Shown here piece by piece: positions 9,434 to 18,241 of a DNA stretch of 64,000 bases; the first letter of the stretch is position 1; the number at the start of each line of letters is the position of its first letter. The DNA comes from Neobacillus dielmonensis (lineage in GTDB: Bacteria; Bacillota; Bacilli; Bacillales; Cytobacillaceae), in the NCBI RefSeq assembly GCF_000612665.1, contig NZ_HG942052.1, positions 1 to 64,000 on the forward strand. Direction: 5' to 3'. The translations under genes and the position numbers were made by a program. The notes below the pieces were generated by a model. It was not told the origin of the DNA. It ran no database searches and worked only from the letters and a program-made list of their open reading frames with translations.

Positions 9434-9712
9434 CTAGATTGGGCTTGTCATAGAGTCCTCCATGTACCAATTCTCTTTTGGAATGATGTTGGATACCGTT
9501 AAAATCAAAGATGGAATTCTTTCTACATCAAAGATAATAGCCCCAATTTTTTTGGTAAACATAATGAAGGCACTGCCGTGTGAAAATGTCCTCACTTTTC
9601 CGCCGATGTGTAGCAAAGCCATAAGGATTGCTTGTTTCTCGACTTCTTCCATCAAAATCTGTGGTGAGAATCTTAAAATCCATTCCTCATTCTCAATTGA
9701 AAAACGGAACAT
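9434..9712 (-). CDS. Hypothetical protein, about 92 residues
   Basis: Not recognised. A predicted soluble protein of about 92 residues with a mixed alternating hydrophobic pattern (for example FSPQILMEEVEKQAILMALLH), and no cysteines, signal peptide or clear membrane helix. An ATG at 9712 preceded by a GGGGTGGG purine block looks better than an in-frame GTG at 9721. It stands alone between cydA and cspD. A longer plus-strand frame (9462-9878) overlaps it antisense, but that frame has no convincing ribosome-binding site and its hydrophobic tail runs through AT-rich intergenic DNA. Confidence 0.6.
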   Translation of the reverse strand: MFRFSIENEEWILRFSPQILMEEVEKQAILMALLHIGGKVRTFSHGSAFIMFTKKIGAIIFDVERIPSLILTVSNIIPKENWYMEDSMTSPI

Positions 9713-9985
9713 TGGTCCCACCCCACTACCTATAATATTAATAATAATACATATGATATTGTGGCAGTTTTATGTTATTCGTGAACAACTAATTTTGCAG
9801 GATTTGTCCATTGTGTTACTTTTGTTTGTAAACCATCTCTCCCATCTTGACTGTCTATTTCTGATATTGTATATTTAAAGCATCATGTAATCGAATACAT
9901 TAGCTTTCGCTTTGGTGATTTGTTACATGGTAATATTTATCTCTGACACAAAGGTGTCTTGAAAGGCTTAGGAGGAAAAAAGCAC

Positions 9986-10186
9986 ATGCAAACTGGTAAA
10001 GTAAAATGGTTTAACAATGAAAAAGGCTTTGGTTTTATCGAAGTTGAAGGCGGCGACGATGTATTCGTACATTTCAGCGCAATCCAAGGCGATGGTTACA
10101 AATCCCTTGAAGAAGGCCAAGAAGTTTCTTTCGAAATCGTTGAAGGAAATCGCGGACCTCAAGCTGCAAATGTTGTAAAACTATAA
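9986..10186 (+). CDS. cspD: Cold shock protein CspD
   Basis: 66-residue single cold-shock domain, an OB-fold RNA chaperone that melts secondary structure in mRNA. RNP1 (KGFGFIEV) and RNP2 (VFVHFSAI) are intact, and the sequence is nearly identical to B. subtilis CspD. The start at 9986 follows an AGGAGG ribosome-binding site; an upstream in-frame ATG at 9959 would add a nonfamily leader. It is followed by a strong terminator. Position next to the zinc-finger and RNase H-like genes matches the B. subtilis neighbourhood. Confidence 0.96.
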   Translation: MQTGKVKWFNNEKGFGFIEVEGGDDVFVHFSAIQGDGYKSLEEGQEVSFEIVEGNRGPQAANVVKL

Positions 10187-10209
10187 TCCATAAATAAACA
10201 AATAATAAT

Positions 10210-10237
10210 AAAAGGCTGACGTTGTCAGCCTTTTTTA
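10210..10237 (+). terminator. cspD terminator
   Basis: AAAAGGCTGAC / GTCAGCCTTTT hairpin followed by a T-run, 24 bases after the cspD stop. Confidence 0.85.
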
Positions 10238-10243
10238 ATTAGT

Positions 10244-10396
10244 CTCTGTTAAATTTGGCTGTTGATTTCCACTCCAGTCGCTCTGCGAACCCGCAGGTGT
10301 GCCGGGGAGCTCCATCGGCCTTGTACTCCCACAGGAGTCGAGCGCCTTCCGATCCAATCAACAGAGTTAAAAAAATCAACAGATCGTTTAACAGAG
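10244..10396. repeat. MITE-like interspersed repeat, full copy
   Basis: About 153 bp bounded by inverted ends CTCTGTTAA and TTAACAGAG, with TTTAATTA present on both flanks as a possible target duplication. Inside are TTGATTTCCACTCCA, a GC-rich core of about 77 bp, and CCAATCAACAGAGTTA. The copy at 47314-47390 has the same ends but lacks the core. No reading frame of note lies inside. Confidence 0.65.
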
Positions 10397-10403
10397 CCTT
10401 TAA

Positions 10404-10589
10404 TTAAGATAACTTTTCTCCATATTGTTTAATTCTTTCTCCTATCGTACATTGGGAAATGCAAAACCGATGTGCCGCTCTGCGCCCGCTTTCTTTTATT
10501 AGATGACGATGCAAAAAACAACCCTCACAGTATTTCAGCATCAAGCCTTCAACCTGATTAAGCAGTTCCTTTCTTTCCACATATCTCAC
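10404..10589 (-). CDS. ypeQ: Zinc-finger domain protein, YpeQ-like
   Basis: Small (about 61 residues) predicted zinc-binding protein. It shows the conserved pattern YCEGCFL...H...RFCISQCTIGERIKQYG, typical of a Bacillus zinc-finger family next to cspD. The cysteines C-x2-C and C-x3-C with a nearby His could hold one zinc. The GTG at 10589 is preferred because GGGGGG lies 11 bases upstream; a TTG-started extension to 10625 has no such site. It lies directly downstream of the RNase H-like gene on the same strand. Function unknown; the symbol rests on synteny and pattern. Confidence 0.75.
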   Translation of the reverse strand: MRYVERKELLNQVEGLMLKYCEGCFLHRHLIKESGRRAAHRFCISQCTIGERIKQYGEKLS

Positions 10590-10636
10590 TAAATTCCATA
10601 CCCCCCTACACCAAGAATTAACCAAGATCTACAGGT

Positions 10637-11293
10637 TTACAAAATAATGGTTTTTGAGAATATCTCTTTACCCTGCAATGCCTGGGTTGCTAGCTTATCT
10701 GCTTCTTTGTTGTCATTTCGTGGTATAACAGTATACTTAGGCTTGATATTAAGAGATTTCATTTTTTCTTCAATCCGGTCAAGCCAACGGTTTAAAGTCT
10801 CTTCATAACAGGGCCAATCCCCCTCAAGCTGTTTCAAGACAACCTGGGAATCACCTTTAAACTCACAGGTTAGATGATGTACGCCTAGATCCTCAAGTAT
10901 ATTTAATGCATAATAAAATGCCGCATATTCAGCTTCATTATTGGTATCCATTTCGTTAAAAAGCTGATTTGCCCGAACACGATATTTCTTCTTTCCTTGT
11001 TTAAAAAAGGCAACTACCCCTAATCCAGCCTGATTGGTTTCCTTTTGAAACCCTCCATCGAAGAATATAGTAATATCATGAGGGTCCTCTTCGATCTCGG
11101 TTAACAGTTTTTTCATTTCCTTCATAATCCACGATGTCCCGTTCTCATCGTAAAAATACAAGTCTGTAACCTTCCCGCTAACATCAAGTTCTTCCCCTAG
11201 TTGAACAGCCGTTTCTCCAGATACCCATTCAGAGGACAGCTGAACCTTTTCGCCACTTTTTATTTTCTGCATCCACTCTAACCGATATTTCAT
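10637..11293 (-). CDS. RNase H-like protein (reverse-transcriptase-like fold)
   Basis: 218-residue protein with an N-terminal extension of about 70 residues and a C-terminal RNase HI-like domain. The four acidic catalytic positions can be placed: D79 (FFDGG), E122 (NNEAEY), D148 (KGDSQ) and D199 (NKEAD). It probably hydrolyses RNA in RNA/DNA hybrids, though several Bacillus RNase H-like proteins have weak or no activity. It is co-directional with the zinc-finger gene downstream. It resembles the B. subtilis ypeP/ypdQ neighbourhood, but which one it equals is unclear, so no symbol is given. Confidence 0.85.
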   Translation of the reverse strand: MKYRLEWMQKIKSGEKVQLSSEWVSGETAVQLGEELDVSGKVTDLYFYDENGTSWIMKEMKKLLTEIEEDPHDITIFFDGGFQKETNQAGLGVVAFFKQGKKKYRVRANQLFNEMDTNNEAEYAAFYYALNILEDLGVHHLTCEFKGDSQVVLKQLEGDWPCYEETLNRWLDRIEEKMKSLNIKPKYTVIPRNDNKEADKLATQALQGKEIFSKTIIL

Positions 11294-11510
11294 TGTCTTT
11301 CAGCCTTTCAAGAAGAATTTATTGAAATAATTATAAATATATACAATATTGTATGCTGCCATATCTCCCTTATCATTCCCCTGATGCTAGAGAATAAAAT
11401 TTCTGCGCCGCAGCAGAGATATATGATAAACTGACATTTATATAAAGAGCTAATTCTTTACCACCTGAACAGAAGGGATGGAAGGAACATAAACTGGGGG
11501 AAAATCACAT

Positions 11511-12431
11511 ATGAACAAATCTTTAATGGCTGATTTAAGTTTACTCTTTGTCACACTCATCTGGGGTATTACATTTGTGTTAGTGCAAAATGCAATTAAT
11601 TTTCTTGAACCATTTGCCTTTAATGGTATTCGCTTTTTCATTGCGGCGTTACTGCTATTAGCCAGCTTGTTGATTTTCGAGAAACGGCAGCTAAAACAAT
11701 TAAACCTAAAAATAATAGGGATCGGCGTGTTTATTGGTTTTTGGCTATTTCTTGGCTACGTTACTCAAACAATTGGTTTATTATATACCACCACATCAAA
11801 AGCAGGCTTCATTACTGGGCTTAGCGTTGTTCTTGTACCGTTATTTTCCATGTTTGTACTTAAACAAGTTCCCGGAAAAAATGCAGTAATTGGTGTGTTA
11901 ACTGCAACCGCTGGATTATTTTTGCTGACTATGACAGATATTTCCTCTTTGTCGATTGGGGATGGCTTTGTGTTTATCTGTGCTGTTAGTTTCGCCATGC
12001 ATATTATTATTACTGGAAAATTTTCAAACCAATATCCAACGTTACTTTTAACCGTAATTCAAATCTCGACGGTTGCAATATTGTCGCTGGGCTCCTCATT
12101 TTTATTTGAGGACTGGAGAAAATCATTTAATCCTCATACATTGCTGCATACAGATGTAATTATTGCCTTAGTGATTACCAGTATATTTGCGACTGCTATT
12201 GCCTTTTATATTCAAACTAATTTTCAAAAGTATACATCAGCCACAAGGGTTGCGTTAATTTTTGCAATGGAGCCTGTTTTCGCAGCAATAACAGGATATT
12301 TTTGGGCTCATGAGCGCTTATCAATTAGTGCATTTTTTGGTTGTCTCTTGATTTTTATGGGCATGATTCTAGCAGAACTACCAGTCAAGAAAATTCTCCT
12401 ATTTCGTAAAACAAACAGCCTTAAAAGCTAA
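11511..12431 (+). CDS. DMT superfamily transporter (EamA family)
   Basis: 306-residue integral membrane protein with about ten hydrophobic helices in two EamA repeats, as in drug/metabolite exporters. The first repeat starts LLFVTLIWGITFVLVQN, and the second contains TSIFATAIAFYIQTNFQKYTSATR with the typical EPVFAAITGYFWAHE ending. The substrate cannot be predicted. It starts with ATG after a GGGGG ribosome-binding site and is followed by a clear terminator, so it is probably monocistronic. Confidence 0.88.
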   Translation: MNKSLMADLSLLFVTLIWGITFVLVQNAINFLEPFAFNGIRFFIAALLLLASLLIFEKRQLKQLNLKIIGIGVFIGFWLFLGYVTQTIGLLYTTTSKAGFITGLSVVLVPLFSMFVLKQVPGKNAVIGVLTATAGLFLLTMTDISSLSIGDGFVFICAVSFAMHIIITGKFSNQYPTLLLTVIQISTVAILSLGSSFLFEDWRKSFNPHTLLHTDVIIALVITSIFATAIAFYIQTNFQKYTSATRVALIFAMEPVFAAITGYFWAHERLSISAFFGCLLIFMGMILAELPVKKILLFRKTNSLKS

Positions 12432-12454
12432 AAACTCCCTTAGGGGAGTTTTTA
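12431..12454 (+). terminator. Terminator after DMT transporter
   Basis: AAAACTCCC / GGGGAGTTTTT hairpin with flanking T-run right after the stop codon. Confidence 0.8.
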
Positions 12455-12478
12455 GTTATTCAGCCAATAAATCCCTTT

Positions 12479-12970
12479 TTAAAATCTTAACTTATATTTT
12501 GCCCATTTTCTATCTTTTTTAGTGCAAAGATGTCCAATAATTCCAACAGCGACACCCACTATTGCCCCTCCCAAGACTTCTTCCGGTTCGTGCCCTAAAA
12601 CTTCTTTCAACTTTTTCGGAGGCTCTTGCTCAAACTTCACAGTTTCATCGTGGTGGATTTTTTCAATTAATTCATTCATGGAATTTACCTTTAATGTCAG
12701 CTCCCCAGCCTGTCTCCTCACACCTTGGGCATCATACATGACGATTAATCCATATATGAGCGAGAGCGCGAAGTCAACCGCCCTAAGACCACGTTTTAAT
12801 GCTATATAAGTCGTCAAAGTCGCTACTCCTGCAGAATGCGAGCTGGGCATACCTCCTGTTCCAAAAAACAATTCTGGCCGCCATTCTCTTGCTTTTAAAA
12901 GGTGTATCGGTATTTTCAATCCTTGAGCTAGTCCAATACTTAGCAAGGCTAAATAAATCCCTTTATTCAT
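12479..12970 (-). CDS. Divergent PAP2 family protein (DUF212, YuiD-like)
   Basis: 163-residue membrane protein of the divergent PAP2/acid phosphatase-like family. Motifs seen are GGMPSSHSAGV (about 40-50) and YDAQGVRRQAGE (about 80-90), which align with B. subtilis YuiD. Several hydrophobic helices are present. Activity on a membrane phosphate or pyrophosphate is inferred from the family only. Start supported by GGAGGTGA before ATG. It is divergent from sspL, and the two start regions share about 85 bases. Confidence 0.85.
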   Translation of the reverse strand: MNKGIYLALLSIGLAQGLKIPIHLLKAREWRPELFFGTGGMPSSHSAGVATLTTYIALKRGLRAVDFALSLIYGLIVMYDAQGVRRQAGELTLKVNSMNELIEKIHHDETVKFEQEPPKKLKEVLGHEPEEVLGGAIVGVAVGIIGHLCTKKDRKWAKYKLRF

Positions 12971-13027
12971 TGTTTCTCACCTCCTGTTTATTGTTAGAGA
13001 AGCGGAGTTTTATTATTCGGGACGGGT

Positions 13028-13034
13028 CATACTA
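13028..13034 (+). promoter_or_regulatory. SigG-type -10 box of sspL
   Basis: CATACTA matches the forespore sigma-G -10 consensus exactly, 20 bases before the sspL start. A good -35 element is not evident. Confidence 0.45.
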
Positions 13035-13054
13035 ATTGATGGGAGGTGAATTAA

Positions 13055-13192
13055 GTGGGTAAAAAAGGTGGAGCAAACCGCGGTGTCAAAGCACCTGGAG
13101 TAAATCCGCAAGGTTATGGACAAGATGCAGAATTTTCTGAGGAACCAAAAAGCAAACTTGAAAATGTTGCTAAAAAAAGCAATACAAAATAA
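13055..13192 (+). CDS. sspL: Small acid-soluble spore protein L
   Basis: 45-residue minor spore protein made in the forespore. The C-terminal pattern PKSKLENVAKKSNTK parallels B. subtilis SspL (DPKTELEERAKKSNTKR), and the middle GVNPQG parallels its GVTPQG. The GTG start follows a strong GGGAGGTGAA site. The gene is short, lysine-rich and hydrophilic, as expected. A CATACTA box just upstream suggests sigma-G control. Confidence 0.88.
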   Translation: MGKKGGANRGVKAPGVNPQGYGQDAEFSEEPKSKLENVAKKSNTK

Positions 13193-13274
13193 AAATGTCC
13201 TTGAATAAACCAGATATCAGGAATCCCTGTAACCAGTTATTATCTTATAACAAAACCATATTTAAGATTTGCAT

Positions 13275-13311
13275 GTAAAATAAAACAGGCTGCCTCATAG
13301 GACAGCCTGTT
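13275..13311 (-). terminator. Terminator of ypcP
   Basis: AACAGGCTG / CAGCCTGTT hairpin with U-rich tail on the minus strand, just after the ypcP stop. Confidence 0.8.
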
Positions 13312-13316
13312 GGTTG

Positions 13317-14210
13317 CTAGGATATAATAGCTTCTTCAATCGGCAGCAAATTTTTTGCACCACGAAGTTCTAATTCCATTAGTTTCTTTAATGCTTTATC
13401 TTTTTCAATCTTTAATCCTGCTTCTTCTAGATTACAGTTGACCGGTACATCACATTTTATTTCAGCCAGCATTCTAGATAAACGAAGCATCTCTAAGTCT
13501 TGTTCAATTTTAGTTCTATGAGAATTAGACAGTGAATCTAAATTAGCTATAATGTCTTCTACATGGTTATACTCTTTCAATAACTTTAAGGCCGTCTTTT
13601 CGCCAATTCCTTTTACCCCCGGATAATTATCACTTGGGTCACCCATTAACGCTTTCAAATCAATCATTTGCCGGGGAGTAATCCCTTTTTCTTCAAAGAA
13701 TGTTTGTGGTGTATGGACAAGATAGTTCCCATAGCCCTTTTTCAACAGGATAACGGAAATTTGTTCATCCAGCAGTTGAAGAATATCTTGATCACCAGTT
13801 AATATCGAGACATTAGCAAGACTTTTCATCTGGTTTGCAATGGTTCCAATACAATCATCGGCTTCAAATCCTACTAAGCCAATGTTGGGAATATCAAATG
13901 ATGCCACCACTTCTTTTACTAAATCAAATTGAGGAATTAATTCCACTGGTGCCTCTCCTCGGTTTCCCTTATAATCTGGAAATAACTCAGTTCGGAAAGT
14001 CTTGCTTCCCATGTCCCAGCAAACAGCAACATGTGAAGGTTTAAAGGTAGAGACAGCAGTAAACAAATGCTTTATAAAACCGTAAATTCCATTGGTTGGA
14101 ATACCTTTTGAGTTAATCATGTATTGCCCTGTTACAGCAGTTGCATAAAAGGCTCGAAATAACAAAGCCATACCGTCGACAAGCAGGAAAGATGGCTGGT
14201 GCTTATTCAT
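13317..14210 (-). CDS. ypcP: 5'-3' exonuclease, PIN/FEN family (YpcP)
   Basis: 297-residue flap/5' nuclease, homologous to the 5' nuclease domain of DNA polymerase I, acting in Okazaki fragment and repair processing. Acidic metal-binding motifs are present: DGMALLFRAF at the N-terminus, FEADDCIGTIA, LTGDQDILQL, and GDPSDNYPGVKGIGEKTALKLL (helix-hairpin-helix). Start at an ATG with AAGGAGG upstream. It lies downstream of dynA on the same strand, as in B. subtilis. Confidence 0.92.
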   Translation of the reverse strand: MNKHQPSFLLVDGMALLFRAFYATAVTGQYMINSKGIPTNGIYGFIKHLFTAVSTFKPSHVAVCWDMGSKTFRTELFPDYKGNRGEAPVELIPQFDLVKEVVASFDIPNIGLVGFEADDCIGTIANQMKSLANVSILTGDQDILQLLDEQISVILLKKGYGNYLVHTPQTFFEEKGITPRQMIDLKALMGDPSDNYPGVKGIGEKTALKLLKEYNHVEDIIANLDSLSNSHRTKIEQDLEMLRLSRMLAEIKCDVPVNCNLEEAGLKIEKDKALKKLMELELRGAKNLLPIEEAIIS

Positions 14211-14326
14211 TTTGGACCTCCTTCATTTACAGCGGGCATGAAACCTACACCGCATGCCTTTTGGGCGCGTCTACTATTATAACATAGATTGGCCAAAGAA
14301 GCTTTGCTATTTCGTTTTGGGCCAGA

Positions 14327-17300
14327 TCAGCTAACAACCTCTGCTTCCAGTTGTTGAACAATATCAGTCAGCAGTTCAATTGATAAGCCGCCATCTAAGG
14401 CTGCTAACAAGCTATAATAAAAATCACTCACCTGTTCGTTTAATTCCTGCAGCAACAGGTTAAATTCATTGGTTAAATATTCTTCATAATGTTCCATTAA
14501 CCGCGCCGACTCTTGTGATAAATATTGATCTGCCAATGGGTTTAATTGGTTGTTAAGCTCCGTGCTCATCAATGTCTTTTCATCTTTTTCAAAAAATGCC
14601 TTCGGATTCTTAAAATAAGCCAATGCTTTTGTAAAAAGCTGACGTTCGACATCCTTAAAGGCGATTGGAAAGTCTATTTCTTTTCCTGGACTTTTTTCAT
14701 AAGCTGAAAATGAAAGGTCCCGGTTAATGGTATTGACAGCTTGATGTAGGGAAGCATGATATTCGAGCAGAACCTTTTCAACAAATCGATCTAACCTGAC
14801 AGTCGTGGCCCGCATTTCCTGAGCAAAATCATAGCCTATACTTTCGAGAAATTCCTCAAGTGCAGCATGCAATGCTTTCTTCATAGAGCGCCCGTCATTT
14901 TTTAGAACTGATGGATTAAATGCTTCTTTAAAGAAATCATTAAACCGGAAGAATACCCTCTGTTTGATATAAAAAACAAGTTCCTCTGCCTCTTGTATCA
15001 TTCGCATCCGCACCGGGTCGATTTTCTGATTTTCAAACAATCCTTGTATCATCGACAATTGATTATTGTATTCCTGGCGTTTCTCTGCTCTTACAGCGCT
15101 ATCTTGCTGTGAACTTTGAATTAACTGGTTCACCATTCCACTTACCCGATGCAATTCGGTTTCGGCCGCTGTAATCGCCATTTCGGTTAACTCGTTAGTG
15201 ATAAACCGATAAAATCCGTCTTCAAAGAAGTTGATTCCCGAATTAACGTTTGAACCCGGATTCTTTTTTTCATTTATGGCTTGTAAGCTTGAAACCGAAT
15301 AGAGATGAGGGTTCCGAATGCCGTATTGCATTAACTGGCTTACTACATAATCAACAACTGCTTCTTTTTCCTCAACACTTTCAGCTAAATCAATTGCGTT
15401 AATGATAAAAAACATTTTATCTAATTGAAAGGATTCTTTGACCCTGCCAAGCTGGATTAAAAACTCGCGGTCGGCACGAGAAAATGCATGATTGTAATAA
15501 GTAACGAATAAAATGGCATCTGAGTTTTTAATATAGTCAAAGGCCACTCCAGTATGCCGTGCATTGATGGAGTCAGCTCCTGGTGTGTCGACAAGAGTGA
15601 TGCCCTTTCTTGTTAACTCACAATCGTAGTATAACTCAATCCACTCCACGTAACAGGATTTCTCTTCTTTCACGACAAACTCGTTAAATTCGCTAATTTC
15701 CGTTTCTAAAATAGTTCCAAGCCGGTTAATAAGAGAATCATACCCTAATTGGAATGCCCGTAGAAAAGCATAATGAGTTTTCTCAGCGGCACTTTCCTGT
15801 TCTTTCTTTTTCAAAATTTGATTTATTTTTGCTAAGGCTTGGTTGAAATCCTCTGCTTCTAAATCAAATACCTTTAAGGAGCGATTGAGATCTTGGAACA
15901 TGGCAGCTGGATCCTTAAATTTAATTCGGACAGTTCCATGACTGTACTCAGAAGTAACAGGCTTAATTTTATTTATGGCTGCAGTGGTAGGATTAGGTGA
16001 AACTGGAAGAACTTTATCACCCATTAAAGCATTGGCAAACGATGATTTTCCGGCACTGAAAGCACCAAATAATGCTACAGTAAACCCTTTATTCTCCAAT
16101 CTTTCTGCTTTTTCCATTAATTCATGAGCCAACTTTTGAAAACCAGGTAGATCTTTGATTAACCTGGAAGCTTTTTGAAGCCTTGCACTTGTCCTTTTCA
16201 CATCCCTAACGTCCAACGTTCCTTCGGCTAGTTGTCTTTGTTTGGTACTCACCTCTTGATGCTGCACAGTTAATTGTCGCAATTCTTTTGTTGCCCCATT
16301 GGTTCTAACAATCTCAAATTGTTCTGGTTCCTGTTCAAAAAGCCAGTTTGTGCCGGATTCTACATGAACTTCTTTGGAAAAAAGCTTTTCTATATCCTTT
16401 GCTTTTTCGGCTAATATGTTTTTAAAATCACTAATCTTAGAAAATGCAGTAATATATTTCTGCATTTCTTGTGTTTCGCTCTGATACTGCTCCGATAGGT
16501 AACGGTTACGTTGTTTTAATGAGGAAAAATAACAGGTCCGGAATTCTGCTGCTTGAATTTTGGCTGCTTTTTTAATTTCATTTGCAACATCATCTGTATA
16601 TTGAAGCAGATATTGGCCTGATAACAGTGCCCCTTGCTTTACAGCCCTTTGCAGCAAATCAATAGAAACATGAATGGAGTAAGACTGAGCTAAATGCTGC
16701 ACTTCCCCATCATGAATACCGGTATCTTTTAAGATACGAAGCAGATATTCCCGAATATGCCACTCAAGCTGTGATTTGGTCTTCTCCAGAATATCCTGAT
16801 AAAACGCATTAAGCCGGTTTTCTCTTTCCTCTATGGTCTTCTGTTTTGAGAATAGGAAACCCACTTTGAACTCAGGCTGGCATGATTCTAGGTAAACTTC
16901 TGCTAACTTTCTCGTTTGAAAAGGCATTAAATAGGCATTGTTAAGCAGCTTTTCCAGTTCTAGGTCAAATTCCTTTTCCTGAATTTGTGTACCCTCCAGC
17001 ACTGATTTTAGCTCAGCAGACCGTTCCTGATAGTTTTTTATAATTGTTGTTTTTTCCTGTTCCGATAGTTCATTTATCATGTTCAAATAAGGAAGAAGAT
17101 CTTCTTCCCCGTGCTTTTTGGTTTGTTCAAGATGGTCCCGGGTAATTTTTTTCAGAGAATGAAACACAGATGGCAAAAGTAATTGCTGTGATTGATTCAA
17201 CTGTTTTAAAATAAATGCCTGTAGTTCTGCAAACTCATTGTAAGGATGATTTTTTTCCCTTAGTGAGGTATAAAAAATTCTTGGCGGTCTTACCCCCCAC

Positions 17301-17986
17301 GAAGCAAAGGATTCCACGACACTTTTTTGAAAATCTGAAAAACTTAATTCTTCCTCATTATGTTTATCTATCTGATTAATGACCAAATAGACGTCTTTTC
17401 CAGCTTCCGTTAATTCTTTAGTAAAGAAAAAATTCAGCTCCGCTTGCACATGATTATAATCCATTACATAAAAGATTAAATCAGCGAGATGAAGCGCTGA
17501 TTCTGTGGCAATTCTGTGGGCATCATCAGCAGAATCAATGCCAGGTGTATCCATTATTACTGCATCTTGTGGCAAGACGGAACTGCTATGGCTAATTTCA
17601 ATTTCCTGAATTGTGTCCCCATCTTTGCAATAATTTTTTACAAGTTCATAATCATAGGGCGCTAAATATAATCTAGGTTTTTCGTTTTTAAAAAACACTT
17701 TGGCATACTCATCACCAAATTTTACTTTGACAAGGTTAGCACTCGTTGGAATTGGACTGGACGGGAGAATATTTTCACCGACTACTCGATTAATCATTGT
17801 TGATTTTCCCGCAGAAAAGTGGCCGCAAAAGGCAATTGTGAATTCCTGGTTGGCAAATTTTTTAGCAAGCTGTTTTACTTTTTCAGCATGCTCCATATCT
17901 TTTTCCAAAATGAAGTAGTTATATGCCGAGACGAGTTTGTGTTTAAGTGTCTCAACGGTCTCTTTTGTTTTTACTGTTTTCACCAT
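14327..17986 (-). CDS. dynA: Bacterial dynamin-like protein DynA
   Basis: Large membrane-fusing GTPase formed by two dynamin modules in one chain, known from B. subtilis DynA (YpbR), which protects membranes from phage and pore damage. The 1219 residues contain a first P-loop GHFSAGKS at 55-62 with MDTPGIDS, and a second P-loop GAFSAGKSS near 640 with LVDTPGADS, each followed by long helical stalk regions. Length is close to B. subtilis DynA (1193). Start ATG at 17986 with AAGGGGT upstream. No membrane helix; it should bind the inner membrane peripherally. Confidence 0.95.
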   Translation of the reverse strand: MVKTVKTKETVETLKHKLVSAYNYFILEKDMEHAEKVKQLAKKFANQEFTIAFCGHFSAGKSTMINRVVGENILPSSPIPTSANLVKVKFGDEYAKVFFKNEKPRLYLAPYDYELVKNYCKDGDTIQEIEISHSSSVLPQDAVIMDTPGIDSADDAHRIATESALHLADLIFYVMDYNHVQAELNFFFTKELTEAGKDVYLVINQIDKHNEEELSFSDFQKSVVESFASWGVRPPRIFYTSLREKNHPYNEFAELQAFILKQLNQSQQLLLPSVFHSLKKITRDHLEQTKKHGEEDLLPYLNMINELSEQEKTTIIKNYQERSAELKSVLEGTQIQEKEFDLELEKLLNNAYLMPFQTRKLAEVYLESCQPEFKVGFLFSKQKTIEERENRLNAFYQDILEKTKSQLEWHIREYLLRILKDTGIHDGEVQHLAQSYSIHVSIDLLQRAVKQGALLSGQYLLQYTDDVANEIKKAAKIQAAEFRTCYFSSLKQRNRYLSEQYQSETQEMQKYITAFSKISDFKNILAEKAKDIEKLFSKEVHVESGTNWLFEQEPEQFEIVRTNGATKELRQLTVQHQEVSTKQRQLAEGTLDVRDVKRTSARLQKASRLIKDLPGFQKLAHELMEKAERLENKGFTVALFGAFSAGKSSFANALMGDKVLPVSPNPTTAAINKIKPVTSEYSHGTVRIKFKDPAAMFQDLNRSLKVFDLEAEDFNQALAKINQILKKKEQESAAEKTHYAFLRAFQLGYDSLINRLGTILETEISEFNEFVVKEEKSCYVEWIELYYDCELTRKGITLVDTPGADSINARHTGVAFDYIKNSDAILFVTYYNHAFSRADREFLIQLGRVKESFQLDKMFFIINAIDLAESVEEKEAVVDYVVSQLMQYGIRNPHLYSVSSLQAINEKKNPGSNVNSGINFFEDGFYRFITNELTEMAITAAETELHRVSGMVNQLIQSSQQDSAVRAEKRQEYNNQLSMIQGLFENQKIDPVRMRMIQEAEELVFYIKQRVFFRFNDFFKEAFNPSVLKNDGRSMKKALHAALEEFLESIGYDFAQEMRATTVRLDRFVEKVLLEYHASLHQAVNTINRDLSFSAYEKSPGKEIDFPIAFKDVERQLFTKALAYFKNPKAFFEKDEKTLMSTELNNQLNPLADQYLSQESARLMEHYEEYLTNEFNLLLQELNEQVSDFYYSLLAALDGGLSIELLTDIVQQLEAEVVS

Positions 17987-18084
17987 TTGTAATACCCCTT
18001 AGCAGCTTAATAATATTTCTATTTTACACAATAATTCTGACTTTTCCTATATTGACACCCCTTTTACTGGGATGTTTTTTTATA

Positions 18085-18117
18085 ACAAATAAGGCCAAGG
18101 ATTTCTCCTTGACCTTC
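18085..18117 (-). terminator. Terminator of the 26-codon micro-gene
   Basis: Minus strand AAGGTCAAGGA / TCCTTGGCCTT hairpin with a 4-base loop, then a U- and A-rich tail. It lies 14 bases beyond the stop of the small reading frame at 18131-18211. Confidence 0.6.
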
Positions 18118-18130
18118 GAAGACTTTTTCA

Positions 18131-18211
18131 TTAATGGGTTATATTTTTTAAAACGTGCCTCATGACGAATGCGTAAATAATAAGTGTTCCTCCAACAAAA
18201 GCATAAGTCAT
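18131..18211 (-). CDS. Fur-box-associated micro-protein, one membrane helix
   Basis: Not recognised. 26 codons encode a single hydrophobic segment (AFVGGTLIIYAFV) followed by a basic tail ending MRHVLKNITH, typical of a one-pass membrane micro-protein. The ribosome-binding region AAGGAAGGTG lies 6 bases upstream of the ATG. It has its own sigma-A-like promoter (TTGAAA, 17 bases, TATCAT; 18296-18268), two Fur-box-like sites and a downstream hairpin, so transcript and coding frame form a complete unit of about 175 bases. The RNA may act as well as the peptide. It lies between bpsB and dynA. Confidence 0.55.
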   Translation of the reverse strand: MTYAFVGGTLIIYAFVMRHVLKNITH

Positions 18212-18241
18212 ATGTAACACCTTCCTTACCATGCTCAGTAA

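Noticed and set aside
9462-9878. 138-codon plus-strand frame
   Set aside because: Overlaps the minus-strand hypothetical gene antisense, lacks a ribosome-binding site and runs through AT-rich intergenic DNA.
11341-11354. ATACAATATTGTAT palindrome upstream of the RNase H-like gene
   Set aside because: AT-rich palindromes of this length are common by chance in such DNA; no regulator could be linked.
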